DNA from: Agromyces sp. SYSU T00194
Lineage (GTDB): Bacteria; Actinomycetota; Actinomycetes; Actinomycetales; Microbacteriaceae
Assembly (NCBI RefSeq): GCF_040496035.1
Contig: NZ_JBEPJZ010000001.1
Location: 558,001 to 622,000 of the forward strand
Length of the DNA: 64,000 bases
Direction: 5' to 3'
Shown here in pieces: positions 7,977-16,249 of the stretch (position 1 is the first letter of the stretch; each line of letters opens with the position of its first letter). The notes under the pieces are model-generated. The model was given only the letters and a program-made list of their open reading frames with translations. It was not told the origin of the DNA and ran no database searches. Position numbers and translations under genes: made by a program.

Positions 7977-9314
7977 CTACGCCGCCAGGTTCTCGCGCAG
8001 CAGCGCACCCGACGTGCGCGGCGCGAGCGCCCCGCGGCGGGCGAGCTCGGGCACGAGCAGCTCGGCGATGTCGGCGAGGCCCGACGGTGTCGGCAACGGC
8101 GTCGTGAACATGTAGCCGCCGCGCGACCCGGTCGCGGCGAAGTTCTCCTCCAGCGCGTCGGCGATCGACGCCGGCGTGCCGAGCACCGTGTGGTCGAGCC
8201 CGGTGGCGTGCTGCCAGCCGTGCTCGAAGAACTCCGCGCGACTCATCGCGTGGTCGGCGCCGAACTCGTCGACGAGCTTGCCGACGAGCCCACCCGGCGT
8301 CGCATGCGCAGCCGCGACCGACTCCGCGAGTTCCCCGAGCACGATCGTCGCGGGCAGCCCCGAGAAGTCGTACCCGGCGTTGTGCGAGAGGTAGGCGCCC
8401 ACGGCGTCCTCGCTCCAGAACTCCTCCACCTCGTCGCGGCGCGCGAGCGCCTCCTCGTGGGTGCGGCCGACGATGACCTGCGTCGCCCAGAGGATGCCCA
8501 CGCCCGACGGGTCGCGCCCCTCGGCCACGAGCGCCTCGTCGAGCAGGCGCCGGTGGCGCTGCTGCGCCGACAGCGGCCCTCCGAACCCGAAGATCACGTC
8601 GGCGAACTTCGCCGACGTCGCGATGCCGCGGGGCGAGTTGCCCGCCTGCACGAGCACCGGGTGCCCCTGCGGACTCGGCATCGAACTCAGCGGCCCCTTC
8701 ACCTTGAAGAACGCGCCCTCGTGGTCGATCGCCGACACCAGCGCCGGGTCGGCGAACCGGCCGGTCTCGCGGTCCATCACGATCGCCTCGGGCGGCACCG
8801 AGTCCCACAGCGCCTTGCAGACGTCGATGAACTCCTCCATGCGCTCGTAGCGCAGGCCGTGCTCGAGCAGCTGGTCGAATCCGTAGTTCGCGGCGTCGGC
8901 GCTGCGGCTCGACGCGACGACGTTGAACGCGATGCGCCCGCCGGTCACGTGGTCGAGCGAGTTCAGCAGGCGGGCCACGTAGAACGGGTGCATGAACGTC
9001 GAGGAATACGTCAGCCCGAAGCCGATGTCGCTCGTCGCGCCGGCCATCGCCGCGATGAACGGGCTCATGTCCTGGCGCGGCCACTGCACGCCCCACTCCA
9101 CGGCGGGCGCGATCGAGCCGCCCCAGGTGTCGGGTATGCCGCTGCCGTCGCCGAAGAACAGCAGGTGCATGCCCGCGCGCTCGGCGGTCACGGCGATCTC
9201 CTGGAACATCCGCACGTCCGGGAAGGTGCGCCCGACCCACGATCCGGCACGGGCCCAGCGCCCTTCGGTGTGCGTGAACGACAGGTCGAACGCGACGTGC
9301 ATCCCGCCGCTCAT
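7977..9314 (-). CDS. LLM class flavin-dependent monooxygenase, NtaA/DmoA-type
   Basis: 445 residues, FMN-dependent luciferase-like TIM barrel. Typical features: FQEIAVTAERAGMHLLFFGDG, the STFMHPFYVARLLNSLDHVTGGRIAFNVV block, VMDRETGRFAD, and VQAGNSPRG for phosphate binding. It starts with ATGA overlapping the stop of the isochorismatase gene, so translation is coupled. Enzymes of this group use FMNH2 from a separate reductase to oxidise C-S, C-N or ring bonds; two reductase genes stand at the head of this operon. The sequence is the most divergent of the five LLM proteins here. Substrate unknown. Confidence 0.88.
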   Translation of the reverse strand: MSGGMHVAFDLSFTHTEGRWARAGSWVGRTFPDVRMFQEIAVTAERAGMHLLFFGDGSGIPDTWGGSIAPAVEWGVQWPRQDMSPFIAAMAGATSDIGFGLTYSSTFMHPFYVARLLNSLDHVTGGRIAFNVVASSRSADAANYGFDQLLEHGLRYERMEEFIDVCKALWDSVPPEAIVMDRETGRFADPALVSAIDHEGAFFKVKGPLSSMPSPQGHPVLVQAGNSPRGIATSAKFADVIFGFGGPLSAQQRHRRLLDEALVAEGRDPSGVGILWATQVIVGRTHEEALARRDEVEEFWSEDAVGAYLSHNAGYDFSGLPATIVLGELAESVAAAHATPGGLVGKLVDEFGADHAMSRAEFFEHGWQHATGLDHTVLGTPASIADALEENFAATGSRGGYMFTTPLPTPSGLADIAELLVPELARRGALAPRTSGALLRENLAA

Positions 9315-10039
9315 GCGACGACCCCGTCGGCGGGTGCGGTGGTGACGGATGCCTCCTGAGCAGCGGCTGCCTCGGGCGCGACCGGCACCGCTGCACCGCC
9401 CGCCCACACGTCGGCGACGGTCGCCACGTCGCCGATCACGGCGACGTTCAGCGCGAGCGACTCCACGGCCGCCGCGTGCAGCTCCAGCGAGTACGCAGCG
9501 GTCGCGTCCTCGGCGAGCACGACGGGCCAGCCGAGCTGGAGTGCGTCGGTCGCGGTCGCGGCCACGCAGCACTCGGTGGTGAGGCCGGCGACGGCCACCC
9601 ACTCGACGCCGTCGGCGGTGAGCCGTTCGGCGAGGCCGGTGCCGAGGAACCCGCTGTACCCGCGCTTGCCGAACCGCGGCTCGCCCTCGGCGGGCGCGAC
9701 CCCGTACCACTCGGCGCCGGGCGTGCCGATGACGCACGGCTCATCGTCGCCGACCGGCTCCGACAGCGAGCCCGAGCGCAGCCACTTGCTCGCCTTCCAC
9801 GGCTCATCGGCCGGGGTCGCGAGCTCGATCCAGTACACGGGCACGCCGGCCGACCGCGCGGCCCCGACCAGGTCGGCGCACCGCTCGACGGCGGCGGCGA
9901 CGTGCGCGGAGGCGGCCTCGTCGAGCCCGTAGCCCCCGAGGAGCGCCGGGTCGCCGAACGAGCGCTGCACGTCGATCACGAGCAGGGCGCCGGCGTCGGG
10001 ACGCAGCGCCCCGAGCTGGCGGTGGAGCAGGTCGGTCAC
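9311..10039 (-). CDS. Isochorismatase-family cysteine hydrolase (RutB-like position)
   Basis: 242 residues with the full catalytic triad of the family: D23 in LLVIDVQ, Lys in FGKRGYSGF (about residue 124) and Cys in LTTECC (about residue 156). Family members hydrolyse amides, carbamates or ureido groups. A GTG start overlaps the upstream stop (GTGA), and the next gene overlaps by ATGA, so it sits tightly between two FMN monooxygenases. Next to a RutA-like protein the obvious reading is RutB, the ureidoacrylate amidohydrolase, but the N- and C-terminal regions (an Ala-rich tail of about 20 residues) and the family breadth make other amidase roles possible. Confidence 0.85.
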   Translation of the reverse strand: MTDLLHRQLGALRPDAGALLVIDVQRSFGDPALLGGYGLDEAASAHVAAAVERCADLVGAARSAGVPVYWIELATPADEPWKASKWLRSGSLSEPVGDDEPCVIGTPGAEWYGVAPAEGEPRFGKRGYSGFLGTGLAERLTADGVEWVAVAGLTTECCVAATATDALQLGWPVVLAEDATAAYSLELHAAAVESLALNVAVIGDVATVADVWAGGAAVPVAPEAAAAQEASVTTAPADGVVA

Positions 10040-11202
10040 GATGCGACCTCGGTCTCCGCGGCGGCGGCCGGCTCAGCGGCATCCGTCGACTCAGCGGCAT
10101 CCGTCGCCCCAGCAGCATCCGTCGCCCCAGTCCCGGCCCCAGCCGAACCGCCCTCGGCCGCCCGCAGCGCGGGCAGCACCGACTCGCCGAAGCGCGGCAG
10201 CCCCTCGAGGTAGTCGGGGAAGATCAGCATGAGCCCGTCGAGCTCGGCGCGCTCGAGAATGTCGAGCACCTTCTCGCTGAGCGTCTCGGCCGACCCGGTC
10301 ACGTACGGCGTCTGGAACGCCTCCTCGCCCTTCGCGCCCTCGGCCCAGGAGAGCGCGCGCTGCGCGTCCCACCCCCACGAGCGGCGCATGTTCGACAGTG
10401 CCTCGCGGTCGAGCCCCTCGCCGTAGCGCTCGGCGGTCGCCTCGGCCTCGGCGTCGGTGTCGCCCTGCACGATGGTCATCATCGAGTAGGTGCGCACGGT
10501 GCGGCCGTTGGCGGCGGCGCGCTCGTGCACGTCGCGCGAGAGGTCGCGCATGCCCTCGAGGGTCTCGGCGCCGAGGAAGGCGCCGTCGGAGTACTCGGCC
10601 TGGAACGCCCGGCCCCGGTCGGAGCGACCGGCGGAGATGATGGTGGGGCGCGGGTCGGGCAGCGGCCTGGACTCGCAGTCGGTGAGCGTGAAGAACCTGC
10701 CGTTCATGGTGACCGACGGCTCCGACCAGAGGCGCAGCACGGCCTGGGTCCACTCCTCGGTCATGGCGTAGCGGTCGTCGTGGCTCATCGTCTCGTCCCA
10801 GATGCCCATCTGCTGGAACTCGTCGGCGTACGCGCCGTTGACGATGTTCATGCCGGCGCGCCCGCCGCTGATCTGCTGCAGCGTGGTGAACACCTTCGCC
10901 GCGAACGCGGGGTTCTGCATGTTGGCGTGCACGGTCGCCCAGACCTTGACGCGCGAGGTCGCCTCGGCGAGGCCGGCCATCATCGTCATCGACTCGAGCG
11001 TCTCGCCCCAGTGGTCGGTGCTGCCGCCGAATCCGCGCCACTTCGCCATCGCCATGATGAAGTCGAGCCCGGCGTCCTCGGCGAGGCGTGCCACCCGGCG
11101 GTTGTAGTCGTAGCTCGCGGGCGGGTACGGCGCCGTGCTCGAGATCATCCAGCCGCCGGCCGCGTTCGGCAGGAAGACGCCGTAGTCCTTGTGCTCACCC
11201 AT
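10036..11202 (-). CDS. RutA-like FMN-dependent monooxygenase (LLM class)
   Basis: 388 residues. The opening YGVFLPNAAGGWMISS, then FIMAMAKWRGFGGSTDHWG, LESMTMMAGLAEATSRVKVWATV, GGRAGMNIVNG and YADEFQQMGIW follow the order and wording of the pyrimidine monooxygenase RutA, which opens uracil with FMNH2 and O2. An AGGAG site lies before the ATG at 11202. The last 30 residues are a low-complexity Ala/Thr/Asp tail made by 18-base tandem repeats (see the repeat entry). Neighbours are an isochorismatase (RutB-like), a RutF-like reductase and an ABC importer, while RutC, RutD, RutE and RutG are not in the window. Uracil or a substituted pyrimidine or other N-heterocycle are the leading substrate guesses. 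Confidence 0.8.
   Translation of the reverse strand: MGEHKDYGVFLPNAAGGWMISSTAPYPPASYDYNRRVARLAEDAGLDFIMAMAKWRGFGGSTDHWGETLESMTMMAGLAEATSRVKVWATVHANMQNPAFAAKVFTTLQQISGGRAGMNIVNGAYADEFQQMGIWDETMSHDDRYAMTEEWTQAVLRLWSEPSVTMNGRFFTLTDCESRPLPDPRPTIISAGRSDRGRAFQAEYSDGAFLGAETLEGMRDLSRDVHERAAANGRTVRTYSMMTIVQGDTDAEAEATAERYGEGLDREALSNMRRSWGWDAQRALSWAEGAKGEEAFQTPYVTGSAETLSEKVLDILERAELDGLMLIFPDYLEGLPRFGESVLPALRAAEGGSAGAGTGATDAAGATDAAESTDAAEPAAAAETEVAS
10075..10130 (+). repeat. 18-bp tandem repeat encoding the RutA-like C-terminal tail
   Basis: Three imperfect copies of an 18-base unit of the form CAGCGGCATCCGTCGCCC follow each other and encode the repeating ATDAA/STDAA tail on the minus strand. The unit contains the GCATCC core that is abundant in this genome. 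Copy-number variation between strains would be expected. Confidence 0.7.
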
Positions 11203-11245
11203 CGTGATGGCTCCTGTTCGTTCGTGCTTCAAGTAGGGGGTGGTG

Positions 11246-11318
11246 GCGGATGCCCCGGGCCGCACGCCCGGCGACTGCATCCGGTGCCCGCCGGTCGTGA
11301 CCGGCCCGGGGCATCCGC
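11246..11318 (-). terminator. Stem-loop between ABC binding-protein gene and RutA-like gene
   Basis: 16 bases at 11246-11261 pair perfectly with 11303-11318 (core GCCCCGGGCC type), enclosing a 41-base loop. It lies 12 bases after the binding-protein stop and upstream of the RutA-like ribosome site. No T-tract. It could end most transcripts after the binding protein or stabilise its mRNA, giving the importer a different level from the enzymes downstream. Confidence 0.7.
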
Positions 11319-11330
11319 TCACCTCGCGCC

Positions 11331-12437
11331 TTACGGCGCGGGCCAGACCAGCTCGCCGTCGGCGGAGATCGCCTCGACGAAGGAGGTGTCGAACAGGCCG
11401 AGCGCGACGTCCTCGGGGAGGTCGTTCGCGAGCAGCGAGTAGTCGTTCAGCATGTCGACGATCGCGACCACGTTCTCGGTGTCGATCGCGCCGAGGGCGG
11501 CACCCTCGGGCTGCGACTCGCGCACGATGGCGGCCTCGGTGTTCCAGATGTTCACGTTGTGGTCGACGTCGTAGCCCTCGCCCGAGAGCTCGGCGGTGAA
11601 CCCGACGCACTCCTCGGCGTTGTCCTCGCAGTACTCGAAGGCGTGGAACGTGGCCCGCAGGAAGTCCTCGACCACGGTCGGGAACTCCGCGGCGAACTCG
11701 GGGTTCGCGGCGAACGCGCCGAGCGACGACGGCACGCCGTAGTCGTAGGGGCGCCACACGGTGACGTCCTCGCCGGCCGCGGCGAGCAGGTTCGGCTCGT
11801 TCGAGATGAAGCCGGTGAGCGAGTCGACCTGGCCGCGCGGCAGGATCGACGGGTCGTAGCCGACCACGACCTGCTGCATGCTGTCGACGTCGGCGCCCGC
11901 CTCGTCGAGCATGGCCTGCACGGCCGGCGGCAGCCCGCCCTTGTGGCCGAGGATGGTGCCGTCGAGGTCGGAGAGGTCCTCGATGTCGGGCATCGTCATG
12001 AGGATCTCGAGGCCGACGTTCGAGTACGACGAGATGCCGACGAGCTCGATGCCGGTGTCGTAGGCCTGCAGCAGGTTCTGCTGGCTGACCGAGGTGAACT
12101 GCACCTGGTCGGATGCCACGAGCTGCGTGTTCTGCCCGGTGTCGCCGGTGCCCGGCTGGATCTCCAGGTCGAGGCAGAGGTCGTCGAAGTAGCCGAGCTC
12201 CTCGGCGGCGACGACGTCGAGGATCGACGCGGACGCCTGGTACTGGTAGCCGGTGAGGAAGGTGATGCTGCCGGCGGCCTCGTTCTCGGCGCAGCGCTCG
12301 GCCGAGATGGCCGCGGTGCCCGAGTCGGCGGTGTCGTCGGCGGCGCTCTCCTCGGTGGCGCAGCCGGCGAGCGCGACGAGCGCCGCGGTGGCGCCGGCCA
12401 GCGCGATGCCGGCGCGGGTGACGGTTCGACGTGACAT
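11331..12437 (-). CDS. ABC transporter substrate-binding lipoprotein, NMT1/SsuA/ThiY-like
   Basis: 368 residues. Lipoprotein signal peptide with lipobox LAGC (Cys at about residue 26). The mature protein has the two-lobe pattern of the NMT1/THI5 and aliphatic sulfonate binders: GYQYQASASILDVVAAEELGYFDDLCL, then SDQVQFTSVSQQNLL, GHKGGLPPAVQAML and the hinge segment VVVGYDPSILPRGQVD. GAAGGAG lies before the ATG. The gene belongs with the permease and ATPase genes just upstream in the same operon. Members of this group bind sulfonates, taurine, nitrate or pyrimidine thiamine precursors. Together with a RutA-like enzyme a pyrimidine-type ligand is attractive, while a sulfonate is the alternative. 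Confidence 0.85.
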   Translation of the reverse strand: MSRRTVTRAGIALAGATAALVALAGCATEESAADDTADSGTAAISAERCAENEAAGSITFLTGYQYQASASILDVVAAEELGYFDDLCLDLEIQPGTGDTGQNTQLVASDQVQFTSVSQQNLLQAYDTGIELVGISSYSNVGLEILMTMPDIEDLSDLDGTILGHKGGLPPAVQAMLDEAGADVDSMQQVVVGYDPSILPRGQVDSLTGFISNEPNLLAAAGEDVTVWRPYDYGVPSSLGAFAANPEFAAEFPTVVEDFLRATFHAFEYCEDNAEECVGFTAELSGEGYDVDHNVNIWNTEAAIVRESQPEGAALGAIDTENVVAIVDMLNDYSLLANDLPEDVALGLFDTSFVEAISADGELVWPAP

Positions 12438-12592
12438 GTGATTCTCCTTCGGGGGTGTGCGCGGGGTGCGCGAAGGGCGCGTTCGTCCACGGGACGCGGC
12501 GACGCGGGCGGTGCGGTGCAGGGAGTGGTGGTGCGTGAGTGGTGCGGAACGGTGCGGTGATGCCCGGTGCGGGCCCCGGAGCGGGCGGTGGC

Positions 12593-13600
12593 CTACTCCG
12601 GTTCGTGGCGGTGCGTCTCGTGCCAGTGCAGGACGCGCCGCTCGACGGCGTTGACGATCGCGAGCAGGCTCGCGCCCATGAGCGCGAGGATGGCGATCGA
12701 GGCGTAGATGACCTGGAGCTGGTTGTTCGAGCTGGCCAGGCTGATCGTGGTGCCGAGGCCCTCGGCCGCGCCGGGGGCGAACATCTCGGCGACGACCGCG
12801 CCGACGATCGACAGCGGGAAGACGATCTTCAACGCGGCGAACAGGAACGGCAGCGCGCTCGGCACGCGCACGTGCCAGAGCATCTCGGCGCGCGAGGCGT
12901 TGACCGTGCGGTAGAACTGCAGCACCGGCGTCGGCACCGACCTGAGGCCCACGGCCACGTTGATGAGGATCGGGAAGAAGCAGATCAGCGCGGTGACGAT
13001 GAGCTTCGGCTCGGGCCCGAACCCGAAGGCCACGACGAGCGCCGGTGCGATCGCGACGAGCGGCGTGACGTTCAGCACGACCGCGACCGGCATGACGGCC
13101 CGGCGGATGAGCGGCACCTCGCTGATCGCGATCGCGAGCACCGACGAGCAGGCGAACGCGATGACGAGCCCGATCAGCGCCTCCTGCAGGGTGATCCAGG
13201 CGTTCTCGACGTAGAAGAGCGGGTTGCCGCTGAGGGTGCGCCAGATGTCCTGCAGCGGGGGCAGCAGGTACGGCATCTGCTCGGCGCCGATCTGCCAGAG
13301 CACGCCGAGGGCGAGCACCATGAGCGTGATCGGCGCCCAGCGGCTCGGGCGGAGGAACTTCGGGAGCTTCCGGGCGGTGCCGTCGGCGGCGGCATCGGAG
13401 GAGGCGGCGGCCGCGGTCGCGGCGGGTGCCGGGTTGGCGGGGTCGGTGCCGGCGGCGACGGATGCTGCGGAAGCGGCGGATGCCTCGGGGGCGGCCGAGC
13501 TCGTGGCAGACGTCTCACTCGTGGCATCCGTCTGCGCTGCGGTCTTCGGCTGGGCGGGCTGGTCGTCCATGCGGGGCGTGGAGGTGTCGATGGTGGTCAT
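12593..13600 (-). CDS. ABC transporter permease, SsuC/ThiX-like
   Basis: 335 residues. The first 75 or so residues are a low-complexity Ala/Ser/Thr/Pro tail with no counterpart in the family, and the permease proper starts at WAPITLMVLALGVLWQIG. Six membrane helices follow. The cytoplasmic coupling helix (EAA loop) is NASRAEMLWHVRVPSALPFLFAALK. RBS is a short GCAGAGG next to the ATG at 13600. The tail could be an artefact of a too-early start: a start nearer residue 65 would give a normal family length, but no better ribosome site was seen. It pairs with the ATPase upstream and the binding protein downstream. Confidence 0.85.
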   Translation of the reverse strand: MTTIDTSTPRMDDQPAQPKTAAQTDATSETSATSSAAPEASAASAASVAAGTDPANPAPAATAAAASSDAAADGTARKLPKFLRPSRWAPITLMVLALGVLWQIGAEQMPYLLPPLQDIWRTLSGNPLFYVENAWITLQEALIGLVIAFACSSVLAIAISEVPLIRRAVMPVAVVLNVTPLVAIAPALVVAFGFGPEPKLIVTALICFFPILINVAVGLRSVPTPVLQFYRTVNASRAEMLWHVRVPSALPFLFAALKIVFPLSIVGAVVAEMFAPGAAEGLGTTISLASSNNQLQVIYASIAILALMGASLLAIVNAVERRVLHWHETHRHEPE

Positions 13601-13609
13601 CCTCTGCTC

Positions 13610-14449
13610 CTAGGCGGCGTTCGGCAGGTCGGGCGAGTGCCAGGCCGACTGGAGGCGCTCGCGGATCAGGTCTTCGTAGTGGTGGAAGGCGTCGCTCGTG
13701 AGGAGCTCGGCGCTCCGCGGACGAGGCAGGTCGACGTCGATCACGTCGACGATGCGTCCGGGGCGGGGCGCCATCACGACCACCTGGTCGCTGAGGCGCA
13801 CGGCCTCGGTGACCGAGTGGGTGACGAACACGACCGTGGCGGTGGTGTCGTCCCACAGGTCGAGCAGCTGCCCCTGCAGCGACTCGCGCGTGAACTCGTC
13901 GAGCGCCGAGAACGGCTCGTCCATGAGCAGCACGTCGGGCTGCAGGCCGAGCGCACGCACGATCGCGACGCGCTGCTGCATGCCGCCGCTGAGCTCGGGC
14001 GGCAGCTTGTGCATGGCGTCGCCGAGGCCGACATCGCGCAGCAGCTGCTCCATGTCGGGCATGGGGCGGGCGGCCGATGCCCCCTCCTTGCGCTTCCTCG
14101 ACGCGCGACGGTTCACGCGGTGCGGCAGCGTCACGTTGTGCAGCACGTTCAGCCAGGGCAGCAGCGCCGGCGTCTGCGGCACGAAGCCGATGTGCTTGCC
14201 GTCGCAGGCGGCGGCCGGCGACTCGCCGAACACCTCGACGCTGCCGGCATCCGTCGCCTCGAGGTTCGCGATGAGTCGGAGCAGCGTCGACTTGCCGCAT
14301 CCGCTCGGCCCGATGACGCTGACGAACCGGCCCGCGGGGATGTCGAGCTCGACGTCGTGCAGGGCGACCATGCGGGTGCTGCCGGTGCCGTAGACCTTGC
14401 GGGCCCCGTCGATGCGGATCGCGGGTGCGGACAGATCGTGCGGGGCCAT
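13610..14449 (-). CDS. ABC transporter ATP-binding protein, SsuB/ThiZ-like
   Basis: 279 residues with all ABC motifs: Walker A GPSGCGKST (about 43-51), Q-loop FVPQTPALLPW, signature LSGGMQQR, Walker B VLLMDEPFSALD and the H-loop VFVTHSV. The D-loop and length fit the nitrate/sulfonate/taurine importer group. An insertion rich in Arg/Lys (RRASRKRKEG) follows the Q-loop region. Its ATG at 14449 directly abuts the stop codon of the RutF-like gene, and it ends 10 bases before the permease start. It drives the importer made of the two following genes. Confidence 0.9.
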   Translation of the reverse strand: MAPHDLSAPAIRIDGARKVYGTGSTRMVALHDVELDIPAGRFVSVIGPSGCGKSTLLRLIANLEATDAGSVEVFGESPAAACDGKHIGFVPQTPALLPWLNVLHNVTLPHRVNRRASRKRKEGASAARPMPDMEQLLRDVGLGDAMHKLPPELSGGMQQRVAIVRALGLQPDVLLMDEPFSALDEFTRESLQGQLLDLWDDTTATVVFVTHSVTEAVRLSDQVVVMAPRPGRIVDVIDVDLPRPRSAELLTSDAFHHYEDLIRERLQSAWHSPDLPNAA

Positions 14450-14923
14450 CTAGACCAGCCTCCTGAAGGTGCGGTTGTGGTAGACGAGTGGTTCGCGGTC
14501 GCTGTGGATCACGTCGTCGACGGCGATGAGCAGCATGAGGTGGTCGCCGGCGGTCTGGCGCAGCTCAACCCGGCCGAGAATGGTCGCCATCGCGTCGGCG
14601 ACGACCGGCACGTGGTCGTGGTCGGGGTGCAGGTCGACCGCGGCGAACTTGTCGGCGCCCTTGGTCGCGAAGTGCTTCGCGAGGTCGCCCTGCCCCTCGG
14701 CGAGGATGTTCACCGCCACCTGCTCGGTGGCCGCGAACGCGCCGTAGCAGTCGGCCGTGTCGGCGAGGAACACCGTCACGAGCGGCGGGTTGCTCGAGAC
14801 CGACGTGAAGCTGTTCGCGGTGAAGCCGTACTGGCGGCCGTCGTGCACGGTGGTCACGAGGGTGACCGGGGTGGCCATGTGGCCGAGTGCGCGGCGCAGC
14901 GGGTCGGGGGCCGTCATGGTCAT
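14450..14923 (-). CDS. Flavin reductase, RutF/HpaC-like
   Basis: 157 residues, the split-barrel FMN-binding fold of short-chain flavin reductases: LGHMATPVTLVTTVHDGRQYGFTANSFTSVSSNPPLV is the signature start of the family, followed by FLADTADCYGAF and VAVNILAEGQ. Its ATG overlaps the stop of the preceding FMN reductase gene by ATGA (a second ATG lies two codons in). Such reductases supply FMNH2 to partner monooxygenases; candidates are the RutA-like and the LLM enzymes in the same operon. In the Rut pathway RutF is the partner of RutA. Confidence 0.88.
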   Translation of the reverse strand: MTMTAPDPLRRALGHMATPVTLVTTVHDGRQYGFTANSFTSVSSNPPLVTVFLADTADCYGAFAATEQVAVNILAEGQGDLAKHFATKGADKFAAVDLHPDHDHVPVVADAMATILGRVELRQTAGDHLMLLIAVDDVIHSDREPLVYHNRTFRRLV

Positions 14924-15492
14924 GCCTGCACCTCCTCGGCGGGGGTCGCCGGTTCGTTCGTGGTTGCTGCGCTCGCTTGGGCGAGGGCGCGGATCAGGGG
15001 CATCCGCTCGCTGACCCAGCTGTTGATGGCTGTGTCGCGGGCCTCGGGGTCGGCGGCCTGCGCCTCGAGCAGGCCGAGCGCGCCGAGCGGGGTGGACGCG
15101 CCGACCTCGTGCATGAGCGGAGTGAGGTGGAACTCGCCCGTGATGTGCGCGTGGGCCGGGGAGCCGGCGACCGTGACGGGCAGCGCGGCGACCCCCGCGA
15201 GCGAGGTGGGGCCGTAACCGTCGATGAAGCCCTTGAGCAGGCCCGTGTAGCTGCCCTTGTAGGAGGGAGTGGCGACGATGACGAGGGCGGCGGATGCGAC
15301 GAGCTCGCGCTTGGCCTGGGCGTCGGCGTTGCCCCACTCGAGCACCGCGCCGCCGAGGTCGGCGAGTTCGATGGTCTCGATTGCGGGGTCGGCTTGGGTG
15401 GCCGTGCTGATGGCCTCGGCGAGGGCCTGGGCCGTTGCCGTGGTCTTGGATCCGGCTCTGGGGTTGCCGGAGAGTACGACGATCGAATGCAT
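14920..15492 (-). CDS. NAD(P)H-dependent FMN reductase (SsuE/flavodoxin-fold family)
   Basis: 190 residues from the ATG at 15492, which has GGAGG nine bases ahead; a GTG four codons upstream is the alternative. Flavodoxin-like NADPH-dependent FMN reductase: IVVLSGNPRAGSKTTATA binds the FMN phosphate, and VATPSYKGSYTGLLKGFID is the conserved ATP[TS]Y block. This family includes SsuE and MsuE, reductases of sulfonate monooxygenases. It is the first gene of the operon, next to a second, unrelated reductase, so the operon carries two independent FMNH2 sources. Confidence 0.88.
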   Translation of the reverse strand: MHSIVVLSGNPRAGSKTTATAQALAEAISTATQADPAIETIELADLGGAVLEWGNADAQAKRELVASAALVIVATPSYKGSYTGLLKGFIDGYGPTSLAGVAALPVTVAGSPAHAHITGEFHLTPLMHEVGASTPLGALGLLEAQAADPEARDTAINSWVSERMPLIRALAQASAATTNEPATPAEEVQA

Positions 15493-15603
15493 TGGAGCCT
15501 CCACGACTCAATCCATGGTTCTGGTGTGTGTGGAGAGCGTGCGGGGCGAATCGGTGCGGCGAGTGCCGGTGCGATGTGCCCTGCGGAGGTCCAACTGGGT
15601 TCG

Positions 15604-15628
15604 ACTGTAGGCGGGGGTTGTTTCGCGA
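15604..15628 (-). promoter_or_regulatory. Promoter of the RutA-like/ABC operon with shared TCGCGAAACA motif
   Basis: On the minus strand TCGCGAAACA (15628-15619), nine bases, then TACAGT (15609-15604). The same ten-base motif at the same distance from a TAnnnT hexamer occurs in front of two other minus-strand genes nearby (16148-16172 and 26769-26793). A related TGTTTCGTGC lies 22 bases further upstream at 15641-15650. It leaves a 5' leader of roughly 105 bases to the FMN reductase start. Confidence 0.6.
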
Positions 15629-15658
15629 TTCTCGCCGTCGTGTTTCGTGCTCATGAAC

Positions 15659-16141
15659 TCACGGGGCTGGCGGGGTCGCGGCGCTGGGTGCCGGGTTCGG
15701 CTCGCCGTCGTGGAGTGTCTCTATGGTGTCGCTGTCCACGTCGTACAGCAGCACCTCGACGCCGAGGTCGCGGGTGGCGACCGTGGTCCACCCGTTCGGC
15801 ACGAACGCCTTCGCGACCGTCGGCGTGATGCAGAGCGCGAGCCGCGCCCCGGGGAAGAGCGCCTGCTTCACCCACGCAAGCTTGAACAGGTTCGCCGTGA
15901 CCCGGTTGCGGTGCGCCGACTTGAACTCCCCCGTGTTGCCCACGAGTTGCACGAACACGCTGCCATCGGTCGCCGCCCCCTCGACCTCGAACCGCGTCTG
16001 CTCGTCGACCGTGATGCTCGCCGGGATCAGCGGCGTACCGAGCTGCGCGCCCAGCGCACGCAGCATCGCGGCCTCGACGGAGTCGTCGGGGAACCGGCTC
16101 CTGGCCGGCTCCACCTCGATGGAGCGCGGTGGTGCCGTCAT
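15659..16141 (-). CDS. Hypothetical protein, possibly leaderless
   Basis: 160 residues, not recognised. A central block (SVFVQLVGNTGEFKSAHRNRV, then NLFKLAWVKQALFPGARLALCI) alternates beta and helix in a way that recalls small nuclease or Rossmann-like folds, but I see no convincing catalytic motif. The end is Pro/Ala-rich. The ATG lies six bases after a TAGCCT hexamer, so the transcript probably begins at or near the start codon (no ribosome site is visible). It shares the TCGCGAAACA promoter motif with the monooxygenase operons, which suggests co-regulation with them. Confidence 0.6.
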   Translation of the reverse strand: MTAPPRSIEVEPARSRFPDDSVEAAMLRALGAQLGTPLIPASITVDEQTRFEVEGAATDGSVFVQLVGNTGEFKSAHRNRVTANLFKLAWVKQALFPGARLALCITPTVAKAFVPNGWTTVATRDLGVEVLLYDVDSDTIETLHDGEPNPAPSAATPPAP

Positions 16142-16147
16142 GAGGTC

Positions 16148-16172
16148 AGGCTAAGCGGGCGGTGTTTCGCGA
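16148..16172 (-). promoter_or_regulatory. Promoter of the hypothetical gene with shared TCGCGAAACA motif
   Basis: Minus strand: TCGCGAAACA (16172-16163), nine bases, TAGCCT (16153-16148), then six bases to the ATG. The block AGGCTAAG-N3-GGC-N-GTGTTTCGCGA on the plus strand is nearly identical to that at 26769-26793. Confidence 0.6.
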
Positions 16173-16249
16173 TGATTTCGCCGCCCGCTTCTACGACGGT
16201 TGCGCTCCCGCGCGCCGGCTCGACGCGATCGACGTCCGCGCGGCCGGTC

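Noticed and set aside
12539..15217. 892-codon open frame on the plus strand over the ABC permease/ATPase/reductase genes
   Set aside because: Three well-recognised genes with overlapping starts and stops occupy the other strand; composition of the long frame is Arg/Asp/Gly/His noise.
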